Assembly (NCBI GenBank): GCA_963422465.1
Contig: OY730171.1
Span: 2,666,001-2,730,000 of the forward strand
Length of the DNA: 64,000 nucleotides
From: Lichina pygmaea
Taxonomy: Eukaryota > Ascomycota > Lichinomycetes > Lichinales > Lichinaceae
Direction of reading: 5' to 3'
The first letter of the stretch is position 1. Every line of letters begins with the position of its first letter. The notes beneath the pieces are model-generated. The model searched no databases, was not told the origin of the DNA, and worked only from the letters and a program-made list of their open reading frames with translations. This document shows, one piece after another, positions 10,031 to 19,394 of this stretch. The position numbers were made by a program, and so were the translations under genes.

Positions 10031-13000
10031 TGCTGCAGGAGGAGCTGGCAGTTCGCGAGGTTCCTGAGTGGTTCCCAGGTATTTTCCAAGTCTGGGTAGT
10101 TTTTCCACTTGACAAGGTATCACTGACCTTTTCTCTTCAGGATCTGTTCAGTCTTGAATTCCTGTTCTTCCTCTGGTTGGTAATGAAATGTTTCCTGCAA
10201 GAGTGTGCTCTGGTCAGCTAATTTGATCATTGAGATGTGAAAGTTTGGGTGTACCTGAGCGTCTCTCGGTAGTCACAGTCTGACATTGACTGGTCTGGTT
10301 TTTTCTTCAACTGAAAATAGTCTGACCTTGACATAGTCCAGTTTCTTTGTTCTTGGTTTCTTTGTTTTCTAATTTCTTGTGAGGAGGTAGACTTTATCCT
10401 CCTTCTTCAGCTGAGGTGCCATTTTGGATTTCTTGTCCATTTGATGTTGCATTCTTTCTGAGGTCTCTTGAAGGTAGTGCCTCATCATTGTGTGTGTTTG
10501 TTGTAGGAGCTTGTCATGTTGGAGTGCTTTCTCCGTGTTTGGTGAAGCTCTGCTTAGCATCCTGATGTTTACATGTTGTCCAAAATTGGCAAAAAATGGT
10601 GATTCCTTTGTTGAGTCTGATCTGTGCTGGTTGATTGCCAGCTGTGCCACCGGTAATAACTGTACCCAATTACTGTGGGTCTTGTTGATGTAATGCCGTA
10701 AGTAAGTCTCCAGGACTTGGTTTGCTCACTCTGTCTGGCTGTCGGTTTGTGGGTGATAGGCTGTAGACATTTTGGGTTTTGTTCCCATGGCTGCACTGAT
10801 TGTCTTCCAGTAGTTAGATGTGAAAAGTTTGTCTCTGTCTGTAATGATCATGATCAGAACTCCGTGGTCTCTGACCAATCTGTCTAGTAAGAGGTGTCCC
10901 AACTGTTCTGCTGTGTGGGTCTTCTTGAATAGTACCACTATTAGATATTTTGTGAATCTGTCCACTATCACCATAATCAAGTCGTAGGTGATTCCTGTGA
11001 CTGGGTCTTTGGACTTGGGTAGCTTTGTGATGAAGTCCATTGACACATCTTCCCACAGACCTCTTGGTATTGTGTTCAGATGTCCTTCTCCATATGGCTT
11101 ATGTCTTCCATGTTTGTTTTTCTGGCATAGTAGACACTTGCTGATGTAGTTTGTGACATGTTGTCAGAGGTTAATGATATTGTTCCCTGCCTGTTGGATA
11201 AGGTCTGTGGTCTTGGAGATTCCTGGGTGACCATGTGCTGGATTATCATGGTAGTTCCTTATTAGTTCTTCAGTGTCTTCTGCTGTGAGCTTGTTGATCT
11301 GTGGTTGAGGCACCAGGTTTCCTTACTAGTCCTGCTGTAAGATTGTTCCTTGGTGTTCATCATCTTCCATGTAGTCTTTTCATCAGCTTAGTGCGTCTGC
11401 TCTTCTATTGTCTTGTCCAGGGGTGTACAAGATCTTGAACTTATGTTGCCCTAGGAGTTCAGCCTATCTGACTTACTGTCTGTTCAGCTTCTTGGTTGTT
11501 GTGAACATTGTCAGATTCTTGTGGTCTGTGAGAACAGTGAGTTCAGAACTGCTTTCCGTGTACACTCTCCAGTGTTTGAGTGTGTTAACAACTGCCAGTA
11601 GCTCTTTGTTGTGGATATCATAGTTTTATTCCACTTGTGTTATTTTTTGTGAGTAGTAGGCAACTGGGTGCCACTTGCCGTCTGCCTGTTGGCATAGACA
11701 TGCTCCCACTGCCTGATCTGAAGTGTCTGTCTTGATTTGTGTTGGTTGGCCTGTCTTGAAGTTGAGGAGAACTGGTTTCTTGGCGCAAGTGTCCTTGAGC
11801 TGTTAGAATACTTTTTGTTGTCTCTCTGTCCACCAGTACTCCACGTCCTTCTTCGTGAGTTCTGTCAGTGGTGTTGCCATCTGTGAGTAGTTCTTTATAA
11901 ACTGTCAGTTGAAGTTGGCAAATCCTAGGAAAGCTTGTACTTTCTTAACTGACATCGGTGTTGGCTATTGCTGAATCACTTTGATTTTCTCAGGGTCAAT
12001 CTTGATCCCTTTGATTCCTATGACATATCCAAGGAATTTAACTTCTGGTTTGTTGAACTTGCATTTCTTTGGGTTGAGCTTGAGCCCTGCCTGTTGTAGG
12101 TATCGTAGAATATCCTTCACATGTTTGGTATATTCCTGTTGCGTGTTCAAGTAGACAAGAATGTTGTCCAGGTAGGTGATAGCTGTTTGGTCCAGGTGTG
12201 CTCTGATGATGTTGTTGATCAATGCTTGACATGTTGCTGGTGTGTTCGTGAGTCTGAATAGCATAACCAGATACTTGTAGTGTCTGTATCAGGTTCTGAA
12301 GGCTGTCTTCCATTCTTCTCCTTCTTTCATGCGTATCAGGTTGTATACTTCTTTCAAGTCCAGCTTGGTAAAGATTGTAGCTTGGCTGATCCTGTCTCGC
12401 AATTTGTTCGCATTTGGCAACAGATATCAGTTCTTGATGGTAATGTTGTTGAGTTTCCTGTAATCCACACAAAGTCAAAGACTTCTGTCTTTCTTTGGTG
12501 CAAATAGTATTGGGTATCCTGCTGGTGATTGAGATTCTCGAATAAAACTCTTTTTCAGGTTTTCCTCCAGGTACTCGTGAAGTACTTGGAGCTCTTTCTC
12601 TGATAACTGGTAAATTGGTCCAAATCCTGGCTCTGTCCCTGGTTACAACTTGATCTCATGATCCCAAGGTTGGTGCTTAGGCAACACTGCTGTTGTTGTC
12701 TCTTCCTGAAAGAGGTTATCATACCCAGGTCAGTACTCTTCAGAGATCTCCAGAGGGTTAACAACTTCCTCTCTCTTCATCTCTGACTGTTTGGCCACCT
12801 AGTTCTGGGGTATGCCTGTCAAGGCAGACCTCTTCTCTTGAGAGTTGTCCTTTCTGTCAGTGAGGTTCCACTGAGGACTCCTTCCCTTATCTGTCCATGC
12901 CTTCTGCGGCTGGTAACAGGTCTGAGCTGTGTTGTTAGTGCAGTTCCTAAACGTGAGTACTCCTGTCTTCCAGTTAACAACTGGGTTGTGCTTCTTTAGC

Positions 13001-13308
13001 CAAGGCATCCCCAAATAGATATCCTGAGTGGCTAACTTGACAATATCAAGGTGGATCCTTTCAGCATGGTGTCCGGTAACTATTTCCATTGGCTGTGTCT
13101 TATGGCAGACTAGCTCTGTCTGTCTATTTGCTATCGCAAGCTGATAGGGCTGCTGCTTGTGTCTCCTTCCAGTGCTGAGGGTGTTGTAAAGTTGTCTTGA
13201 GATGTAGTTTCCACTGGCTCCAGAGTCAACAAGTGTGTATATCTGTACTGGCATGTTGGCGTGTAGTGACACAGGCAATCGCAGGTGCTTTGCATTGCTA
13301 GGGGTCAT
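10010..13308 (-). pseudogene. Ty3 chromovirus pol, nested copy
   Basis: Fossil. Right to left: protease (YTLVDSGASGNYISRQLYN) at 12799-13308; RT at about 11900-12780 (TNTPATCQALINNIIRAHLDQ and YLDN...LVYLN at 11965-12264); RNase H about 11400-11840; integrase about 10369-11056 (MDFITKLPKSKDPVTGITYD, DRFTKYLIV, TAYHPQTDSQTE); chromodomain end near 10010-10160. Same order and spacing as the older copy at 5270-8560. Broken at roughly ten places. Confidence 0.88.
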
Positions 13309-13346
13309 GTTGTTGAGCTCCCGATGTCACCCCTTGACAAGAGAGT

Positions 13347-13830
13347 TCAGTCTTTTCCTGATTGAAGTGTCTTTCCACTGACTGGGCAATGGGTCCAGCC
13401 ATTCCCATCAGTCCTGAGGAATCCATTCATGAATTTGTCTTGCTGATGCTTGTCACATCCAGGCTTGAGGCAGTACTGCCAATTGTTGACGTAGCAGTTG
13501 TGGTTGTTGCCTTGCTGTAGGAACATGAGGTGTTTGTGCCAATCATGTGTGTGCCCGGGGAATGTGGTGTGTTGATGTTTGTCCCAAAGATGGATCTCAC
13601 ACGTATCCTTCTCGCAATTGACCCAATGCTTGTGGCAGGTGGCGTGGTAGGGTGAATGTTCTCTGTACCTTTGTAGTTGTTCGTGGTAGGTGCAGTAGTG
13701 CTTTGTGCAAAACCTCCACTGTAGTTCGCCGTGCCATAGATTTCGTGGGTCCATGCTGTAAGCATAGCTTCCTTGTGGTATTTCTTCTTTGATAGACACA
13801 GGTTTATCTCAGTCCCCATCAGAGGTGGTT
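13347..13830 (-). pseudogene. Ty3 gag-pol zinc module: three W-X2-C-X4-C-X2-H units
   Basis: Fossil. One open stretch of 150 residues carries WRFCTKHYCTYH, WVNCEKDTCEIH and WQYCLKPGCDKH, all W-X2-C-X4-C-X2-H, separated by 30 to 60 residues rich in His (QHTTFPGHTHDWHKH). It lies between the gag CCHC knuckle (about 14030-14090) and the protease (13308). Cys/His-rich regions at this place are, as far as I recall, typical of ascomycete Ty3 elements, but I do not know a named domain. Confidence 0.7.
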
Positions 13831-14018
13831 AAGAGCTCCTGTCCCTTGTCCTGACCTGTCAGTTCTGGTAGGTCCTTACCTCCTGATGTTGCCAGTTGGT
13901 GGGCTACTTCTAATGTCTGATCGTAGTTGTCCTATTGTTCAAGGGATAGCTGAGCCTCTCCTGGTGGGTTCTCTGGCTTGATGACATTCCAGTCTCTGTC
14001 AAGTGTATTAAGTTGCTG

Positions 14019-14846
14019 TCAGTGCACCTTGTTCTTTGAACAACAGTCTTTCACTATGTGGTCTAGCTTGCCACAGGTATAGCACTTCAGTGCTTTCCTC
14101 TTTTTGTTATTCCTTCCCTTTGTGAACCTTCCCTTGTGGTGGACTGCATCCAGTTCCATGGGTGCATAGCTATATAGGTCATGTGGTGGTGCCTTGTTAG
14201 GCAGCTTGTAGTGGTTGCTCACATACCATGCAGGGTGGCTGTATCCTCTGTCGTGGTGTTTCTCTATCGCTCGCTCAAATAGTTTGTCATTGATGTTGAT
14301 TACTTGTGTGATGAGTTCATCCAGTGTGTTGACCACTTGTCTGTCAAAGGTGATTTTATCCTTCATGTTTTCCTTAAGTCCACGTCGGTACATGACCATC
14401 AGGGTGTTATTATCCCAGTCAGTCAGTACTGAGTATTGTTTGAACTGCGTGATGTACTCTGCGGCTGAGCGTTGTTGCTTGATGTACTGGATCATTCGTA
14501 TAGCCACTTTATCTTTGTTAGATGGTCCAAGGATCCTTTTGATCTTGTCCTTGAATTGTGTCTATTTTGTCATCCATTCTGTTGTGCTGTCGTGGTCTCT
14601 GTTTCCTGAGAGATGTTTGTTGATGTAGGGCTTGATCTATTGATAAGCATTACCTCTCATGTAAGTGGTTGCGAAGAGGGGCCACTTTTCCTTAGGCAGC
14701 TTTGTCTCTGGTTGGAATTGAAAGTAGACTTGGAGTTGCATGAGCCAGTCGTCAACCTTGTTCCTTTCGCTGTAGAACAGTTCTGGCTTGGTGACGCTAA
14801 TCTTTCTATCTGGGAAGTTGGGGTTGGTTGCTCCTGAGGTACTCAT
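14019..14846 (-). pseudogene. Ty3 gag, nested copy
   Basis: Fossil. Begins MSTSGATNPNFPDRK 18 bp inside LTR C; N-domain as in the other copies, a central MAIRMIQYIKQQRSAAEY capsid-type region, and a C-terminal CCHC knuckle (KCYTCGKLDHIVKDC). Broken. No conventional tRNA primer-binding site is obvious in the 18 bp between LTR and gag, which leaves the priming mode open. Confidence 0.82.
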
Positions 14847-14864
14847 CCTTGAGGGTCTTCAAAG

Positions 14865-15507
14865 TGTTGCAGTCTGTACCGTACTGTCCTATCTGAGTAT
14901 AGGATTAGGGCGAGAGGTGGAAGGCGGGTTGGTTCTCGCAGGAGAGGAGTGTCAAGGAGTGCGAAGGGGTTTGGTGGAACGTGGTGGTGGTGACACCTGA
15001 TCAATGGCTTCGTACAAAAGGATTGTATTGAAGTAGATCTAGTTGTCTGGATCACAACATGAGTTGAAGATGATTGTTCCATAAGGGAACTATCGCCAGA
15101 CTATATAGTGCTGGCCTGTCGAGATGATCAAGATTGTCTTGACAGTCTTGACATCAAGACAGGTGAGATTGTCTTGACAGTCCCACCATGTTATGCACCC
15201 TGCGTCAAGACTGGTGAGATTGTCTTGATACTTCATGCATCCTGCGTCAAGACTGGTGAGATTGTCTTGATGCTTCATGCATCCTGTGTCAAGACTGGTG
15301 AGATTGTCTTGATGCTTCATGCATCCTGCGTCAAGACTGGTGAGATTGTCTTGATGCTTCATGCATGCTGTGTCGAGACTTCTGTGTGTGTCTTGACAGT
15401 CACGTGACCTCTTGTTGGTTGGTCACTTGACTTCCATGGTGTCCTCTTGCCTGGCCCGCGGCCTGATTGCCTATAAATGAGTGGCTCCCATCCTCTGGGT
15501 CGTAACA
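14865..15507 (-). repeat. LTR C (5' LTR of nested element, 643 bp, 5 units)
   Basis: TGTTG...TAACA on the plus strand; five palindrome units at about 15148-15360, CACGTG 15401-15406. A CTATATAG at 15101-15108 is placed to act as TATA for gag-pol on the minus strand, opposing the outward TATAAATG near the other end. Confidence 0.88.
15148..15395. repeat. LTR minisatellite, 42-bp unit with TCAAGAC-N10-GTCTTGA
   Basis: Representative array (LTR C). Each unit contains a 7+7 bp inverted repeat around a 10-bp spacer (TGGTGAGATT). Arrays with 4, 5, 5 and 6 units occur in LTRs A, B, C and D, and the LTR lengths 599, 641, 643 and 686 bp differ by exactly about one unit per step. Because 42 is a multiple of three, plus-strand frames stay open through the array and give meaningless 14-residue repeats. 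Confidence 0.9.
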
Positions 15508-15512
15508 CAATT
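15508..15512. repeat. Target-site duplication CAATT, right copy
   Basis: Partner of 8877-8881. Directly after it the older element's W-C-C-H coding region resumes. Confidence 0.9.
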
Positions 15513-16756
15513 GACCCAATACTTGTGGCAGGTGGTGCGGTAGGGTGAATGTCCTCCGTACCTTCGTAGTTGTTCATGGTAGGTGCAGTAGTGCTTCGTG
15601 CAAAACCTCCACTGTAGTTCGCCGTGCCGTAGATTTCGTGGGTCCATACTGTAAGCATAGCTTCCTTGTGGTATTTCTTCTTTGATAGACACGGGTTCGT
15701 CTCAGTCCCCATCAGAGGTGGTTAAGGACTCCTGTCTCTTGTCCTGACCTGTCTGTTCTGGTAGGTCCTTGCCTCCTGATGTTGCCAGTTGGTGGGCTAC
15801 TTCCAATGTCTGATTGTAGTTGTCCTATTGTTCGAGGGATAGCTGAGCCTCTCCTGGTGGGTCCTCTGGCTTGATGACATTCCAGTCTCCGTCAAGCGTA
15901 TTAAGTTGCTGTCAGTGCACCTTGTTCTTTGAACGACAGTCTTTCACCATGTGGCCTAGCTTGCCACAGGCATAGCACTTCAGTGCTTTCCTTTTTTTGT
16001 TATTCCTTCCCTTCGTGAACCTTCCCTTGTGGTGGACTGCATCTAGTTCCATGGGTGCATAGCTATATAGGTCATGTGGCGGTGCCTTGTTAGGCGGCTT
16101 GTAGTGGTTGCTCACATGCCATGCGGGGTGGCTGTATCCTCTGTCGTGGTGTTTCTCCATCACTCGCTCGAATAGTTTGTCATCGATGTTGATTGCTTGT
16201 GCGATGAGTTCGTCCAGTGTGTCGACCACTTGTCTGTCAAAGGTGATTTTGTTCTTCGTGTTTTCTTTGAGTCTACGTCAGTACATGACCATCAGAGTGT
16301 TGTTGTCCTAGTCAGTCAGTACTGAGTATTGCTTGAACTGCGTGGTGTACTCTGCGGCTGAGCGTTGTTGTTTGATGTGCTGGATCATTCGTATAGCCAC
16401 TTTGTCTTTGTTAGATAGTCCAAGGATCCTTTTGATCTTGTCCTTGAATCACGTCCATTTTGTCATCTATTCTGTCGTGCCGTCATGGTCTCTGTTTCCT
16501 GAGAGATGTTTGCTGACGTAGGGTTTGATCCATCGATGAGCATTGCCTCTCATGTAAGTGGTTGCAAAGAGGGGCCACTTCTCCTTAGGCAGCTTTGTCT
16601 CTGGTTGGAATTGAAAGTAGACTTGGAGTTACATGAGCCAGTCGTCAACCTTGTTTCTTTCACCGTAGAACAGGTCTGGCTTGGCGACGCTAATTTTCCA
16701 TCTGGGAAGTTAGGGTTGGTTGCTCCTGAGGTACTCATCCTTGAGGGTCTTCAAAG
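15508..16756 (-). pseudogene. Older Ty3 copy: W-C-C-H module N-half and gag
   Basis: Fossil. Continues the element cut at 8881. The first W-C-C-H unit is at 15508-15712, then a linker, then gag at about 15912-16738 with the knuckle KCYACGKLGHMVKDC and the start MSTSGATNPNFPDGK. LTR D follows. Broken at several places. Confidence 0.82.
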
Positions 16757-17442
16757 TGTTGCGGTCCGTACTGTGCCATCCTAACCAAGTATAGGATTAA
16801 GGGTGAGATGTGGAAGGTGGGTTGGTTCTTGCAGGAGAGGAGTGTCAAGGAGCGCAAAGGAGTTTGGTGGAACATGGTAGTGGTGACACCTGATCAATGG
16901 CTTCGTACAAAAGGATTGTATTGAAGTAGATCTAGTTGTCTGGATCACAACATGAGTTGAAGATGATTGTTCTATAAGGGAACTATCGCCAGACTATATA
17001 GCACTGGCCTGTCGAGATGATCAAGATTGTCTTGACAGTCTTGATGTCGAGACGGGTGAGATTGTCTCGACAGTCCCACCATGTTATGCACCCTGCGTTA
17101 AGACGGGTGAGATTGTCTTGATGCTTCATGCACGCTGCGTCAAGACTGGTGAGACTGTCTCGATGCTTCCTGCATCCTGCATCAAGACTGGTGAGATTGT
17201 CTCGATGCTTCATGCATGCTGCGTCAAGACTGGTGAGGCTGTCTCGATGCTTCCTGCATCCTGCATCGAGACTGGTGAGATTGTCTCGATGCTTCATGCA
17301 TGCTGCGTCGAGCTGCCCGTGTATGTCTCGACAGTCACGTGACCCCTTGTTGGTTGGTCACTTGACTTCCATGGCGTCCTCTTGCCTGGCCCGCGGCCTG
17401 ATTGCCTATAAATAAGTGGCTCCCATCCCAGGGGTCGTAACA
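16757..17442 (-). repeat. LTR D (5' LTR of older element, 686 bp, 6 units)
   Basis: Longest of the four LTRs because it has six palindrome units (about 17047-17315); in many of them CAAGAC/GTCTTG has become CGAGAC/GTCTCG or the reverse. CACGTG at 17336-17341; TATAAATA near 17407 points right into host DNA. Unique host sequence starts at 17443 (CAGGG), the expected right TSD. Confidence 0.87.
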
Positions 17443-19394
17443 CAGGGTGGGCGGGAGACATGTATTGATAGGGAGCTGATTCTGCGCAACAGCTATATCA
17501 TGTTCAAGAAGGTGGCAGAGTGTACTGTGTGCATCATTATTCCCCCTTGAGTACAGTAATGTTCCTACACATTTGTATTTCATCTCTTGTGCATGACCAT
17601 ACTGTACCTTTGTATGTACCAGTGCGTTTGTCCATACGGTGTAGCTCCAACTCCGGTCCCTTCATCCATCTGTTGACATGTTCATTTTATCCAACACCAA
17701 AGCAAGGCACCCACATGCCAGTCTGTATGTACGTCACGTAGTTCTTGCTGGACCGAGTACGTAGCGAACAACATAATCAGAAACACCGCTACCGCTGCAA
17801 AATGTCTCTCGCTTTTTGCAACTTGGCCACGCTTGGATCATCGCATGGCACTCTGCAGTGGCACAAGTCGATCTAGGCATATACGGCACACCAATGGTAC
17901 ATACGTGCACAGAGTATGGCGACCGGTACCGTAAGGGGACTGTGGTCAACAGCGCTACTCCCGTACTGGTGGACTGACTACAGCTTTGTGGTGATCTTGT
18001 GTTGCACCAACTACCGGTATCCGGCACCGGGACCGTACAGTGCTGTATGACACTGTACAAAGCTACCGTATCATACAGGGCTGATGCAGAGGAGACAAGT
18101 CGATACCGGTACATACGTACCGAGTAAAGTACGGAGTACAGCGTACGAGGGTACAGAGTACAGATACAAAGTATACTCCGCAATCACAGCCCTTAGACAT
18201 GGCATTGATGAAATGCTGCTTCTGCAAAAAGCCCGATACCGATATAATCTGATGGCTGGACACACGTTCTCTTCTCCGGGACCGGACCATCGAGCAACTA
18301 TATTCTTCGGTGTTACTCTCTCGGTGTCGCTGTAGACAACCGTGTCATGAGGAGTCGAACAGTGTCATGAAGAGCCATGTGGAAGAGGATGTACTGCAGT
18401 GTACGAGGACAGCAGCAGCTCTGCGTGATCAGCTGTGTTATATGGTACCGTACAGAGGACGCCGGATAGGGTGTTGGACTGTTCCAGCAACGATTGATGA
18501 AACTTCAACAGCTTCTTTTTTGTGCTTATCCCCCATCTCTCCACTCTCCACCTTTCCCCCCCCCCCCCCCCCCCCTCCCCTCTTCGTCCTTCTTCTTCTT
18601 TCCCCCCAGGTAAGACCTCCTGCACTCCAGTCTACAGCATCACAGGAAGTACATAAGCGGACAACCAAGACTGTGTTGTGTTGGCGGAAGGACAGTACTG
18701 TACTGGACCATTGACGCAAGTAATATTACCCCACAACCAATACAGGGCCTACGTGGTACAGTAGTCTTGCAATACGCCTAGTACAAACAGGAATGGACGG
18801 CACGTACGTACCCTCGTACAATATGCCGCTTGATGTGACATCGACAGCTGCTTGATACAGACTGAGCTACCTTTGTTCAGAGATGCCAGCAGGGAGATAT
18901 GTACAGTATGTATATCGATGCAAGGTGATGTTGGAATGAAGATCGAGTGACAACAATCAAGGGCGCCCCCCTCCCCTCTCCCCCCCCCCCCCCCCCCCCC
19001 AAGAAGAGACGTGGTCTGAACTAAGACATCTAGATTGTTGGTTATCGATAAAAAGGTGACTGGCAGTGATATCTACGCTTGAAAAAGATGAGAAAGAAGA
19101 AGAAGAAGAAGAAGAAGAAGAAGGACAAGAAAATGGCTAAAAGTACATGATGGTAAGATGGTATGAGTATGAATGACAGAAGCCGCGCCAGTTGAAACCA
19201 GACAAAGCCCAAACACGAAGAAAGGTTTTATGTACAACAGTCTATATGATGATGATGATGATGATGACGACGAACATTAGATTCGACGAGAAACAACCAA
19301 GTAATGTAAGAGAAGAGAAGGGAATGAAGAAATACAAAGAGATCAAAAAAGAAAATCGCCAAGAATGAAAGACCGAAAAAACCCCTCCCCCTCA
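17443..19394. other. Gene-free host DNA, low complexity
   Basis: No convincing gene. Contains many GTAC palindromes, GTACGAGGGTAC at 18143-18154 and its reverse complement at 18808-18819, the 19-bp repeat at 18104-18122, poly-C tracts at 18556-18575 and 18980-19000, (GAA)n near 19092-19122 and (GAT)n near 19247-19267. The last part should hold the 3' UTR of AGS1. Confidence 0.6.

Larger units (their letters stand above)
8882..15507 (-). mobile_element. Younger complete Ty3 chromovirus (6.6 kb) nested in its own kind
   Basis: LTR B (8882-9522) and LTR C (14865-15507) flank a full internal region of 5.3 kb: antisense Zn2Cys6-type ORF (plus strand), then on the minus strand chromodomain, integrase, RNase H, RT, protease, W-C-C-H module and gag. 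Structurally whole with a perfect 5-bp TSD, but the coding regions are broken by roughly ten or more interruptions. The LTRs differ by only a few percent, mostly transitions, so the insertion is fairly young and the host element older. Confidence 0.92.
4186..17442 (-). mobile_element. Older Ty3 chromovirus, split by a nested copy of the same family
   Basis: Fossil, broken. Its parts are LTR A (4186-4784), internal 4785-8881, then the inserted younger copy 8882-15507, then internal 15508-16756 and LTR D (16757-17442). The two internal halves meet exactly at one point of the intact family sequence (CAATT, about 13614-13618 in the nested copy). Together they hold the antisense Zn2Cys6-type ORF, chromodomain, integrase, RNase H, RT, protease, the W-C-C-H module and gag. 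Many interruptions (well over ten). Its left neighbour is another internal region sharing LTR A, so it is part of a tandem arrangement. Confidence 0.85.

Noticed and set aside
17734-18290. Short minus-strand ORFs after LTR D
   Set aside because: They consist of GTAC/TAC repeats giving Tyr/Val/Arg-rich peptides and are not gene-like.
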